A DNA stretch of 64,000 bases, taken from positions 1 to 64,000 of the forward strand of contig BPGC01000005.1 of assembly GCA_026002835.1 (NCBI GenBank), read 5' to 3'. Made by a program: the position numbers and the translations under genes. The DNA comes from Candidatus Nitrosocaldaceae archaeon. GTDB lineage: Archaea > Thermoproteota > Nitrososphaeria > Nitrososphaerales > Nitrosocaldaceae. Below the pieces are notes generated by a model. It did not search any database, was not told where the DNA came from, and saw nothing but the letters and a program-made list of their open reading frames with translations. Shown here piece by piece: positions 24,256 to 33,192 of this stretch (within the stretch, counting starts at the first letter, position 1; each line of letters starts with the position of its first letter).

Positions 24256-25357
24256 TTTTAATATTTATAGTTCTAACTATCTCTTTAATCTTATTTTCAT
24301 ATATAGTTCTATCGAATCTGGATGCTATAGAAGCAGACCTTTCTGCTTCTTTGATATCCCATTTAGCAAGTGCATAATCCAATTTATCTACAACCTCTTC
24401 AATACTATTATATCTATATTCATCTGGCACGAACTCTTTAGGTCCTCCTGCATTATATGTTACTGCAGAACAACCAGCTGCTAAAGCTTCAACTATTGAT
24501 ATTCCAAAATGTTCGTATCTCTTTAGATGTAGATATACTTTTGATCTGCATAACTCTCTAAATTTGATCTCATTAGTTGCATTTGGGATCAATATTATTT
24601 TATCACTAACACCTAATTCCTCAGCCCTTCTCTTAATTGTCATTATTATATTATCTGCTCCATAACCTTTTGTTCCGATTATAACAAATCTAGCCTTAAG
24701 CCTCTTTGCAAGTTCTGGTATAAGTATGAGATTTTTATCTGGCGTAAAACGTGATATTACTAGTATTTGATCCGTATTATCTGCTAATTCGTATTTATAC
24801 ATTAAGGCTTGTTTATATATTGATGTATCAACTGGAGGATATACAACTATAGAATCTCTTCCTAATACTTCCCTTATCTTTCCTCTTGTAAAATTACTAT
24901 TTGTTAGTATTATATTATCATTAGTTCTTTTTGCTAACAAACGATGCATTATCCTTACTGGAGCATAATAAATATCCCATAAGATTCCATTATACTCCCA
25001 TGCATTATTGTTAGCATAAAGTTTTAATGGTAGAGGATAATGGATATAAGTTATATCATCATGTATAAAAGGAATTGTATCACCATTAGTATTGAATACA
25101 AGATCAAATCTATCATCTAGTTTTTTGAGCACTACAGCTATAGATCTATAGGTTTTTGGAATAAATGATAATGGAGTATATATTATATCGTCTATTTTTA
25201 CATCCTCATTGGTTAACATCTTTATTCTATCTATATCTGGTTTTGTTGATGTTACTAGCGTTATATGAGAATCTCTTAAAGCGTTCATTGTAACTAAGGC
25301 AAGTTTCTCTGCTCCACCACATAGGTTTAGGTTATCATGAAGTATTGCTATCTTCAA
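24248..25357 (-). CDS. GT4-family glycosyltransferase (ALG2/ALG11-like)
   Basis: 369 aa. IAILHDNLNLCGGAEKLALV at the N-terminus, DITYIHYPLPLKLY in the acceptor domain and, in the donor domain, ILVISRFTPDKNLILI and EHFGISIVEALAAGCSAVTY with intact EX7E. The pattern is closest to mannosyltransferases of the ALG2/ALG11 group that extend lipid-linked oligosaccharides. Cytoplasmic, membrane-associated. It overlaps both neighbours by 4-8 bases, marking tight operon organisation. Confidence 0.8.
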   Translation of the reverse strand: MKIAILHDNLNLCGGAEKLALVTMNALRDSHITLVTSTKPDIDRIKMLTNEDVKIDDIIYTPLSFIPKTYRSIAVVLKKLDDRFDLVFNTNGDTIPFIHDDITYIHYPLPLKLYANNNAWEYNGILWDIYYAPVRIMHRLLAKRTNDNIILTNSNFTRGKIREVLGRDSIVVYPPVDTSIYKQALMYKYELADNTDQILVISRFTPDKNLILIPELAKRLKARFVIIGTKGYGADNIIMTIKRRAEELGVSDKIILIPNATNEIKFRELCRSKVYLHLKRYEHFGISIVEALAAGCSAVTYNAGGPKEFVPDEYRYNSIEEVVDKLDYALAKWDIKEAERSASIASRFDRTIYENKIKEIVRTINIKNV

Positions 25358-26286
25358 TATGTATCCCTTCTAATATGATCTATTACTTTTAATATCTGCG
25401 ATGGATGAAGTGTGTGTGTAAAAGCTTTTAACAATTCGCTTGTACTATAACCATCGTTTCTCAATTTTGCAAAAAGATCTAGCATGACATTTTTGATCTG
25501 GAATTTATAAGGCATAGAGTCTATATTAATCATCGTATAGCCTAATTTATCTGCAAGTAAGTTGATCTTTAGATCTAGTTCTCCAAATGCTTCATTAGTT
25601 ATAGTTTTACATATCGATACATATATTGTTAATAGTTTGTTTATATTAGCATCATCTGCTAACTTTATTATATCATCAATATTAGCCATTTCTGCTAATA
25701 AAACCAATGCATAATAATCATTGAGAGTAACCATCTGTTCTTTAAAGTAACTATGACTTATTATACCTACAATCTCAGCCTCTGGTTTTAGAAATGTTAC
25801 ATTTATACCATTATATTCTATATCTCTTATATTCTCTAATAATAGATCTGTTCTGAGATAGGCTATATTAGATACAGAAGGTTCTATATACAAATCTATT
25901 GTTACATCTCTTCTTATGCTTATACAGAACTTGTTCTTCTCTAATAATGTATATCTTTTATTGTAAAGCAACTTATTGATCTTTTCTATATCCCTTCTCC
26001 TTACTAGAATGTCTATATCAGATGGTATGTAAGGAAATGGTTTTAATGTCTTGAATATAGCATAATCGACTGTATTATTAAATAGTTCAGCAAACTCACA
26101 AACCGTATCTATTATCATTTTATACTTCTGCTCCTCTTTTACCATACTTCTATTACATCTCTTGTTATAAAACATCTCGATCTTGTTTTGTCTAGATAAT
26201 TCTTTAAGACTATCATTATAGTTATAACTGCCTTCTATTATATTAGGAATTCCTATAATCCTTAAAAGTTCTATATAACCTTTCAT
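25354..26286 (-). CDS. Nucleotidyltransferase-fold protein
   Basis: 310 aa. The segment FPYIPSDIDILVRRRDIEKI fits the pol-beta-like nucleotidyltransferase core of the NTP_transf_5 type, with DID as metal ligands; a further acidic strand (VTIDLYIEP) follows. Such proteins occur in capsule and surface-glycan clusters, where their substrates are mostly unknown. It lies between two GT4 genes and overlaps each by 4 bases. No signal peptide or membrane helix. The fold is moderately well supported, the reaction is not. Confidence 0.6.
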   Translation of the reverse strand: MKGYIELLRIIGIPNIIEGSYNYNDSLKELSRQNKIEMFYNKRCNRSMVKEEQKYKMIIDTVCEFAELFNNTVDYAIFKTLKPFPYIPSDIDILVRRRDIEKINKLLYNKRYTLLEKNKFCISIRRDVTIDLYIEPSVSNIAYLRTDLLLENIRDIEYNGINVTFLKPEAEIVGIISHSYFKEQMVTLNDYYALVLLAEMANIDDIIKLADDANINKLLTIYVSICKTITNEAFGELDLKINLLADKLGYTMINIDSMPYKFQIKNVMLDLFAKLRNDGYSTSELLKAFTHTLHPSQILKVIDHIRRDTY

Positions 26287-27383
26287 ATTCGTTGATATTT
26301 TACCAATTCTTCATATAAGTAGATAAGCCTTTCTACAACTTCATCCCATGTTAGTATATCTTTCATTCTTTTAGGTTTCTCTGGATTAGAGTATACTTGT
26401 AATATCTTCTCTGCTATCTTCTCTGGTGTTATTGGTAGATCTATGCCTATTGCAGAACCGTTCTCAACTAGATCATTAAGAGCAGTTGCTTTTGCAACTA
26501 TAGTAGGAATGCCCATAACTATAGCCTCTATAGCTGCTATACCATATGCTTCATGCAACGATGGAAGTATGAATACATCTGACTTACTATATTCTAACAA
26601 CAACTCTTCTCTAGAAAGTCTATTCTTAATAATTATACGAGATTCCAAGTTTAATCTCTTAATTAGATGCATTATATATTCTCTATAAGAGCCATCTCCT
26701 ATTAAAGTCAATTTATAATTAGGTATATGCTTCTCTATCAATCTCATAGATAATATTAAATTATGAGCATTCTTGTATTTTTCAAATCTTCCTACGAATA
26801 AGATATTAAAGGTATCATCATTCTTACTTCTCTTGTATCTAGTCAACTCTTCTAGATTCAATCCATTTGGTATATACACAATCTTGTTTGTTTCTACACC
26901 AAACTTAGATATAAGCACCCTTTGTTCATAATTAGATACACTTATGATTTTATCGGCTTTTTTGATAGCATGTTTTATCAAAGGTGTGTATAAAGCGAAT
27001 AATATACTTCTTACTAATGTAGCTGGCCCATGATAATGTGGTGTTATTACAAATCTCCATCTATCATTTTTGGCTAATGCTGCATAAAGTAAAGGAAATG
27101 CTTGTATGGTATGTGCATGAACTATATCTGTAGAATGATTCTTTATTGCATTATAAAACTCTAAAGTAGGTATGTAATATGCTTCTTTTGGGGCAAATGA
27201 TCTAAACCTTCTAATGTATACATCATTTATAACATCTTCCTTTTCTAACTTATTAGATGGATCTGTAGTAAATACCTTAACGACATAACCATGCTTTGCA
27301 AGTATCTCAGATATCATCTTAACATGCGTCTCTACTCCGCCTATATACGGATAGTAACGTTGAACAACAAATGTTATATGCAT
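26283..27383 (-). CDS. GT4-family glycosyltransferase (PimA/MshA-like)
   Basis: 366 aa. VVQRYYPYIGGVETHVKMI and DIVHAHTIQAFPLLYAAL in the acceptor domain; ILFVGRFEKYKNAHNLI and SLHEAYGIAAIEAIVMGIPT in the donor domain with complete EX7E. The best general match is with GDP-mannose or UDP-sugar dependent transferases acting on lipid acceptors. First of the run of GT genes in the operon; a flippase remnant lies just upstream (27402-27539). Confidence 0.85.
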   Translation of the reverse strand: MHITFVVQRYYPYIGGVETHVKMISEILAKHGYVVKVFTTDPSNKLEKEDVINDVYIRRFRSFAPKEAYYIPTLEFYNAIKNHSTDIVHAHTIQAFPLLYAALAKNDRWRFVITPHYHGPATLVRSILFALYTPLIKHAIKKADKIISVSNYEQRVLISKFGVETNKIVYIPNGLNLEELTRYKRSKNDDTFNILFVGRFEKYKNAHNLILSMRLIEKHIPNYKLTLIGDGSYREYIMHLIKRLNLESRIIIKNRLSREELLLEYSKSDVFILPSLHEAYGIAAIEAIVMGIPTIVAKATALNDLVENGSAIGIDLPITPEKIAEKILQVYSNPEKPKRMKDILTWDEVVERLIYLYEELVKYQRI

Positions 27384-27401
27384 ACTCTCATTTAGTTATT
27401 A

Positions 27402-27539
27402 TCAAACCAATATACATACTATAGGACTCAACATATTTGCAATTATAAGCCAGAACAATGAACCTAATCCATAGTTAGATATCTGATCTAGAATAAGGAA
27501 ATACGAGCTTTTTATTAGACGTTTACTACTATCATTCAT
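27402..27539 (-). pseudogene. N-terminal fragment of a second Wzx-like flippase
   Basis: 45 codons from ATG 27539 encode RLIKSSYFLILDQ and NYGLGSLFWLIIAN, almost the same as the first helix of the flippase at 10298-11743; the frame then runs into unrelated residues and a stop. Nucleotide similarity between the two copies is high. It is either a decayed duplicate or a scar of recombination between paralogous flippases 16 kb apart. Confidence 0.75.
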
Positions 27540-27541
27540 AT

Positions 27542-28102
27542 TTATCGTTTGTAACTTCTATACACACTTATGCTGATTGCTGTTATACTTATTATACTTG
27601 ATAGCATTATCATCGAGTTTAGATTTATACTATCAAAACTATCAAGTAATAATACTTCTAATGGAATTAATATTAAACTCAAACCTAACCCAAGCACTAT
27701 TATTGTTAAACTATTAGCTTTTCTAATAAATAACGCACTAATTATAGAATAAGATGGCAGAAATATGAATATGCTACCAATGATTGAGCGTACTAATGAA
27801 AATGAAGATTCGGTTGGAATCAGATATATTGATGCTAATGTTATTAGAATTGTACTTAATACTGTCCAAAATGGGACTGATTTAATGCTACTCAAATAAT
27901 CTAATAATGAGTAATCATCATACAATTCTATCTTGTTTTCTGCTTCCAATTCAGCAAGTATAGTTCTTATTGTATTTATGTCAAGTTTGGATTTCTTTAC
28001 CAACTCTTTTACAGTAGAGCATTTCTGCTCAGATATTAGAGTTAATATATACTCTTTTAATTTCTCAATCTCTATTCTATTCTGAACCAGATCTCGTTCC
28101 AT
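27542..28102 (-). CDS. Winged-helix membrane protein, DUF1616 N-terminal-like
   Basis: 186 aa. Residues 1-68 form a winged helix (CSTVKELVKKSKLDINTIRT); then three or four membrane helices, including GSIFIFLPSYSIISALF and a Leu/Ile-rich pair, resembling the N-terminal membrane part of DUF1616 proteins. In those proteins an extracellular domain follows; here it is encoded by the separate upstream gene (28072-28653, 31-base overlap). DUF1616 proteins often accompany surface-glycan or sortase-like systems. DNA binding by the wing at the membrane is an inference. Confidence 0.55.
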   Translation of the reverse strand: MERDLVQNRIEIEKLKEYILTLISEQKCSTVKELVKKSKLDINTIRTILAELEAENKIELYDDYSLLDYLSSIKSVPFWTVLSTILITLASIYLIPTESSFSLVRSIIGSIFIFLPSYSIISALFIRKANSLTIIVLGLGLSLILIPLEVLLLDSFDSINLNSMIMLSSIISITAISISVYRSYKR

Positions 28103-28653
28103 CTTACCTTATCACCATATTCAAATTTATTTGTGTTCTCATTATATCTTAATAATTCTATTACAGCTCTAAAGTCAGTACCATTTGTATTCATTATATT
28201 TACATTCACCTCATTATTATTTATAACAATCTGCTTTATCATACTATACGTATTATTATCTCGAGTTTCTATATCTGCAGCTTTAATGTGCCATTTAAGC
28301 GGAAGTAGATATGTAGAATTGTTCGCTATTAGTTGTATCTCTTCGTATAAAACTTGCTTATTAGTCGCATTAGCTATTCCAAATCGCAATTGTACAAGTT
28401 CGCTCTTACCCATTTTATTGTATATCTGAACATTCCAGTTTACCTCTTCACCAACTCTTATAAATGGACTCTCTGAAGGATAGTAATCTGCTATACTCAT
28501 ATTTTGACCAAATGTAGTTAATCTTAAAATTGGTTCATTAATATCTGTGCTAGTGTATACATATGAGATACTAATAGCTATTGATAGAAAGATTATTAAT
28601 GATACTATAAACAAGCGTGAACTTACTATATCATAGAGATTTATATTACTCAT
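28072..28653 (-). CDS. Membrane-anchored extracellular protein, DUF1616 C-terminal-like
   Basis: 193 aa with one N-terminal membrane helix (about 13-33) and an extracellular beta-sandwich containing IADYYPSESPFIRVGEEVNW and IYNKMGKSELVQLRFGIAN, which matches the usual DUF1616 outer domain (a pattern of Tyr-Pro followed by a glycine-turn strand). The gene overlaps the winged-helix membrane gene by 31 bases and the upstream gene by 8. The two together look like one DUF1616 protein split in two. Confidence 0.55.
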   Translation of the reverse strand: MSNINLYDIVSSRLFIVSLIIFLSIAISISYVYTSTDINEPILRLTTFGQNMSIADYYPSESPFIRVGEEVNWNVQIYNKMGKSELVQLRFGIANATNKQVLYEEIQLIANNSTYLLPLKWHIKAADIETRDNNTYSMIKQIVINNNEVNVNIMNTNGTDFRAVIELLRYNENTNKFEYGDKVRWNEIWFRIE

Positions 28654-29062
28654 CTTCTTTTATCCTAATTCTTTTCATCATAAAGTTTCTTGTCCTATAG
28701 TATACAAGCATCTTGTATGATAAGGTCAATGCGAAAGATGCTATTATTGCTGCTATTATTGCATATATAAATATAGAGAGATCAGTTGCTTGTTTACTAG
28801 GCAAATTAACATTATTAATCTCTTCCAGTATATTATTAATCTCTTCCATGCAAATATCATAAGATGGACAAGATACGAATTCATTGCTATTAATCTCATT
28901 CAATATAGATAAAGCTCTATTGTATTTCTCAACTAGATCTTTTACATCAGCACCATTACTTTCGGCATTTCTAATGTTCTTTAACGTTTCTGTGAATTCA
29001 TCTGGTAATTCATCTAATATAATACCTGATACTAATAAGATCAAGATAGTTAAAACAATCAT
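28646..29062 (-). CDS. Secreted or membrane hypothetical protein
   Basis: 138 aa. N-terminal hydrophobic signal (1-15), a helical acidic ectodomain with two cysteines (CPSYDIC) that could form a disulfide, one C-terminal membrane helix (about 97-119, IFIYAIIAAIIASFALTLSY) and a basic cytoplasmic tail (RTRNFMMKRIRIK). It lies one base downstream of the archaeosortase gene and may work with it. No family is recognised. Confidence 0.55.
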   Translation of the reverse strand: MIVLTILILLVSGIILDELPDEFTETLKNIRNAESNGADVKDLVEKYNRALSILNEINSNEFVSCPSYDICMEEINNILEEINNVNLPSKQATDLSIFIYAIIAAIIASFALTLSYKMLVYYRTRNFMMKRIRIKEDE

Positions 29063-29063
29063 G

Positions 29064-31160
29064 TTACTCTAGTATATTACTCCTATTATTATCATTATTA
29101 TATTCTATTACTTTCCATACAAATCTAGGTTCATCGTCAATGTTTATTACATCTTTATTTAAAAGATCGTTATCGCTTGCTAACATAAGTTTATCTAAAA
29201 TTTCTTTATATGATATGTTTTTACCACTAATTCTGATATACTCTCTTAATATGTTTTCAGTAGTTGGTGGTTTTGCTGCTCTAACTGCATCTATAAGCAT
29301 CTTATCATCGCTCGCTAATCTACTGTATAATCTATATATCATGTGATTAGCCTTTTTTGTAGTATTATAAGTATTTAATGTGAATGCCAATGCTGGTATC
29401 GAGATCATAAATGCTACTAAAGGAGAGTAAGATATTAGAGTTTCACTTATTCTTTCTTGAACTAATGATACAAATGTAGTTGACCAATGCTTATCTATCG
29501 GCCTAGCAAGCGATAAATATAATTCTCTAATAGCATCAACATCAGTAGTACTATTTATTAAACCACTTCTTACTAAATTATCAGCATAACTCCATAATAC
29601 TATCTGCACATTCCTAGACTCAAAGTTTTGACCAAAACGTAACGGAACTCTTTCAAACCAATAAAGAACAGCTTCTGTTAAATTAGAACCGGGTCTTTTA
29701 TATATGAATAATCTTCCTATCTGACTTTCGCTTATCTCTATATTAGTCAATTCTATAACTTCTGCGGAGGGTCTTCCAACTCTTGATGGTTGGACTACAA
29801 GTGATGATTCCCATGCATGTCTTCCAGTAGATATCTGTATCCCAGCATATATAGTAGGATTGATATCATTAGTTCCATTCTTTATATATCTATAAGAAAG
29901 AGCAGCATCTTGGTTCAAAACACTTTCTATTCTCTTATCTCTGTATGCGTATTGTAGATCCCATCCTTCTATATTTGGCAAAAAGTATTTGGTAGTTTCG
30001 GGTCCTTCTATAGTTGATATATCAAGCTCAGTTATAGTATTATTATCGGTATTATTTTCATTAGATAATAAAGCATTAGCACTTGTATATTCTTTTAATG
30101 AGATTCCAGATATTAATATTAATGCAATAAATGCTATCCTTGTATAATCTTTAGTGCTAATCTTTGTTACTCCATTAAGAAACCTACCGCATAGTAAACA
30201 GAAATACTCCCCTAACTGTTTATATTCATGACATGTATTGCAAACTGCCTTTCTTACATTAATTATTCTTACATTCATCTTCATAACTTTATCACTAAAT
30301 AATAGTAATGCTATGCTACCTATAGATACCATAACTATTCCAGAGACTGCATGAAATGCCTCTGATACATCAAGACCATAGTTATACCATAATACAAGAA
30401 TTATAATTATTCTGAATACATTCAAAATAAAGAATACTGGAAAGCCTATTCCAAAGATAGATAACCTTTTCCAGAATTCACCTTTTACTAGATATGCTAC
30501 AAACAATCCAAATAATGATAATCCTATTATAGAATATACTCCAGAACTAGGCTCACCTACATAGAATGGTATTTTCGAACCATCTTTTTCTACTACTAAC
30601 GCTGGAGCACCATAACTGGTTTCTAATGATATTGGCATTCCAAAAGTGCTAAGGAATGATTCAGTCATAGAAGCAGAGATCCATGAAAGATCCGCAGCTA
30701 GATCAGTGACCAATTCTCCTGGAGGAGGTTGCAAGTATATTAAGATAATAAGCACGAAAAATAATTGTCTAAGAACTTTCAAATTAAACAATAAAGTTGT
30801 TGAACCAGCTACAAATAACGGAAGTGAATACATATGATACTCAGCAGCGTATAATGTAGATGAACCTATAATATAGATAAATATAGCTAATGCACATAAA
30901 GTAATTCCTATCAATATCTCTAGCTTGAGATTTTTTCTACTTGTTATTGACGATAATGCAACCAAAACGTATCTTTTCCTATATAATACGAATAGTATTA
31001 GTAATGGTATTAACAATATATAATTTGTAAGATTGCCAGCGCTAAATGTTAAAGCTTTGCTAAATACTAATGATAAATCATACCAGTAGAGAAGTATTAT
31101 AGCAGCAACTATTATAACTGATTTTATGACAACTGGTGCATTTATTACTTGAGTACTCAT
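29064..31160 (-). CDS. Archaeosortase-type protein fused to zinc ribbon and EpsI-like domain
   Basis: 698 aa. Residues 1-295 hold about eight membrane helices with the exosortase/archaeosortase signatures: VGEPSSGVYSIIG (201-213), where families carry E-A-C-S-G, LNVFRIIII with Arg250, and EAFHAVSGI with His270. The expected catalytic Cys is Ser205 here. A zinc ribbon follows (Cys307, Cys310, Cys321, Cys324), then an EpsI-like extracytoplasmic domain (about 375-560, WDLQYAYR and FERVPLRFGQ segments), one more helix and a helical cytoplasmic tail. The expected job is to process the PEFP tails encoded nearby. It probably heads the long operon. Confidence 0.8.
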   Translation of the reverse strand: MSTQVINAPVVIKSVIIVAAIILLYWYDLSLVFSKALTFSAGNLTNYILLIPLLILFVLYRKRYVLVALSSITSRKNLKLEILIGITLCALAIFIYIIGSSTLYAAEYHMYSLPLFVAGSTTLLFNLKVLRQLFFVLIILIYLQPPPGELVTDLAADLSWISASMTESFLSTFGMPISLETSYGAPALVVEKDGSKIPFYVGEPSSGVYSIIGLSLFGLFVAYLVKGEFWKRLSIFGIGFPVFFILNVFRIIIILVLWYNYGLDVSEAFHAVSGIVMVSIGSIALLLFSDKVMKMNVRIINVRKAVCNTCHEYKQLGEYFCLLCGRFLNGVTKISTKDYTRIAFIALILISGISLKEYTSANALLSNENNTDNNTITELDISTIEGPETTKYFLPNIEGWDLQYAYRDKRIESVLNQDAALSYRYIKNGTNDINPTIYAGIQISTGRHAWESSLVVQPSRVGRPSAEVIELTNIEISESQIGRLFIYKRPGSNLTEAVLYWFERVPLRFGQNFESRNVQIVLWSYADNLVRSGLINSTTDVDAIRELYLSLARPIDKHWSTTFVSLVQERISETLISYSPLVAFMISIPALAFTLNTYNTTKKANHMIYRLYSRLASDDKMLIDAVRAAKPPTTENILREYIRISGKNISYKEILDKLMLASDNDLLNKDVINIDDEPRFVWKVIEYNNDNNRSNILE

Positions 31161-31233
31161 AGCATCTTACCTATTAGAGCATTTCGCAAATAACAATCTT
31201 TCGCATTATCGAAAATTAATATTTATCTAGTTT

Positions 31234-31440
31234 CTAACTTATGCTAGTAATTATCTTAAATATTGCTATTATTATAAATAAGATTCCTAATCCGATTGCT
31301 GTATGTCTTATACTCTTGGATTTTAATAACACATCTCTCTTCCCATAATAAGGAACAATAACTTCCGATGTTATAAACAATACAACAGATATAACAGCAC
31401 TAAAAAGCCCTAGATCCAATATATCTATATCAAACGCCAT
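31234..31440 (-). CDS. Small two-helix membrane protein
   Basis: 68 aa with two membrane helices (about 9-29 and 47-65) joined by a short basic loop (YYGKRDVLLKSKSIRH). It overlaps the end of the coiled-coil membrane gene upstream by 11 bases, supporting co-translation. No known family; probably a small accessory factor of the surface-assembly operon. Confidence 0.5.
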   Translation of the reverse strand: MAFDIDILDLGLFSAVISVVLFITSEVIVPYYGKRDVLLKSKSIRHTAIGLGILFIIIAIFKIITSIS

Positions 31441-32329
31441 TCTCTAACAACCTGTATACAATCTTTACTTTCTCTAATCCAACATTAGTATCTTCTATAG
31501 TAACTGGTATGCCAGTAACCTTACTTATCATCAACGCTAAAGATGCACATAACGGACATCCAATATTATTGATATCGAAACTCTTTATATGCTTGCATAT
31601 ATCTACTATAGTATTTCCTTCAATTACAACAGTTATAATATCTTCTTTGATGCTAAACCTTATACTATCTATAATTCTCAACTCTTCAACGAAGAACTGT
31701 TCTACTCTATTCTGTAACTCTGCAAGTTCTAACATCAATAGGTTTGTATTGAATTCTTCTTCTAATAACTTGACTATACTTTGAGCATGCGCTGGTATTA
31801 ATAAACCATCATCTATCTTACTCTCTTCATTTAGGATAGTTATATCTGGCATTACATTGTGATCTGAAGGTATAAACATATAGCCATTTGCCAATCCACT
31901 TAATGTATTAGGATAGAAGAATATAGCTTTTCCTTTATAACCCATGGCATTTATGGCGTATGATAAAGACTTTATAATGCTTATAGATTCTACCAAACTT
32001 TTCTCATCAACGAATCTCTTTGGTAACGAATAAAACAATATAGAACCCCATACTACTAAACCTAATCCTATGAATGTTAAAATCAGAGATTCATAAGCAT
32101 ATGAGAAGAGTAACAATAATCCTCCTATGGATAATAATATTATGCTTAATGGTAGAGAACCTCGATATTCTAACTTTGCTAATCGTGACTTTAATAGTCT
32201 ATTCTCTTTCTCAAGATTATTTATCTTATCTAGAAGATCGTGTTCTTTACTCCTCCTTGCTTCTTTAATATCTACAACATCACTGTTATTTTTTAGTTTA
32301 CTCAAATCTAACGGATCCATATATATCAC
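31430..32329 (-). CDS. Coiled-coil membrane protein with conserved C-terminal domain
   Basis: 299 aa. Residues 20-55 form a coiled coil (LLDKINNLEKENRLLKSRL), followed by two adjacent membrane helices (about 58-78 and 82-100) and a soluble alpha/beta domain of about 195 residues. Near the end is GCPLCASLALMISKVTGIPV, a CxxC in a helix as in some small-ligand or redox domains. Both termini should be cytoplasmic. It overlaps neighbours on both sides by 4-11 bases. The family is not recognised. Confidence 0.55.
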   Translation of the reverse strand: MIYMDPLDLSKLKNNSDVVDIKEARRSKEHDLLDKINNLEKENRLLKSRLAKLEYRGSLPLSIILLSIGGLLLLFSYAYESLILTFIGLGLVVWGSILFYSLPKRFVDEKSLVESISIIKSLSYAINAMGYKGKAIFFYPNTLSGLANGYMFIPSDHNVMPDITILNEESKIDDGLLIPAHAQSIVKLLEEEFNTNLLMLELAELQNRVEQFFVEELRIIDSIRFSIKEDIITVVIEGNTIVDICKHIKSFDINNIGCPLCASLALMISKVTGIPVTIEDTNVGLEKVKIVYRLLENGV

Positions 32330-32688
32330 TTCATTATAGTGGCTTTATACATACCAAACCATAGTATTATTAAATCATCAAACCATTCACTTACATTCCA
32401 ATTGACTAAACTAGCAGATATAGCCCATTTATTAACAGTATCTAACCCTAAACCAATCAACTTTCTTATAAATGATCCTTTAATAACACTAAATAATTTT
32501 CCTATAATCTTTGCTATTACAGTTGCTAATGTAGCATTCCTTACTATTCTAACATGCTTTACTATCATATTTATTAAAATTCTTTCTTTATTATTTAATG
32601 TTTTATGCCATAGGCCTTTTCTTAATGCTTTTGTTTTTAATGCATTTAATACATCTATAAGGTTTGAGTTATTGCTAATTCTAGACAT
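32326..32688 (-). CDS. Hypothetical basic protein
   Basis: 120 aa, strongly basic in the first 60 residues (LKTKALRKGLWHKTLNNK), with two moderately hydrophobic helices that may be peripheral to the membrane. It overlaps the coiled-coil gene by 4 bases and is the first gene of its unit, preceded by a 504-base gap. No motif or family is recognised. Confidence 0.45.
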   Translation of the reverse strand: MSRISNNSNLIDVLNALKTKALRKGLWHKTLNNKERILINMIVKHVRIVRNATLATVIAKIIGKLFSVIKGSFIRKLIGLGLDTVNKWAISASLVNWNVSEWFDDLIILWFGMYKATIMK

Positions 32689-33192
32689 AATTCTTGTTAT
32701 ATCAATTGTATTATTAAACGTTATGACAGTCTAATTATGTAATTACACATACCAAAATTATTTTTCCATCATAATAAAGTTATTGTTATTTTAGTATGTT
32801 AAAGCTCTGTTAACTTTAGATCATAGTTATACAAACTATAATAATGTAATAATAATATCAAACTATATGCAATATATACTATTGTTCAAAAAGATTAGCA
32901 TTTAAATGCTTAGAACTATTGATAAACAGCATGTATTGATATTAATATCTCAATTATCAGAAAAGAGTATATCAAAGCTGTAATAATATAAACCAATAAT
33001 AATGATATAGGATATATAATTCAATATATAAAAGATAGAACTGAGTGCTTTGATAATAACTTAAGGATGATTGTAAGAGTTGTATATATGCTATATACCA
33101 GAACGTCTTATGAAAGGCTAAGCATATATTTATATAATGAAGGAGATCGGCATAAATAACCGAACATTATCTATTGACATCAAATGAAAAGT
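32689..33192. other. Long intergenic region without a recognisable gene
   Basis: Very AT-rich. A perfect 14-bp palindrome, AGCATTTAAATGCT, lies at 32897-32910, and several TATA-like stretches occur. No tRNA, conserved RNA or credible ORF was found on either strand. It likely holds the promoter for the unit starting at 32688; a small RNA cannot be excluded. Confidence 0.5.

Noticed and set aside
32897..32910. 14-bp perfect palindrome as an operator
   Set aside because: Single copy, far from any start codon; no second site supports a function. Noted only in the gap entry.
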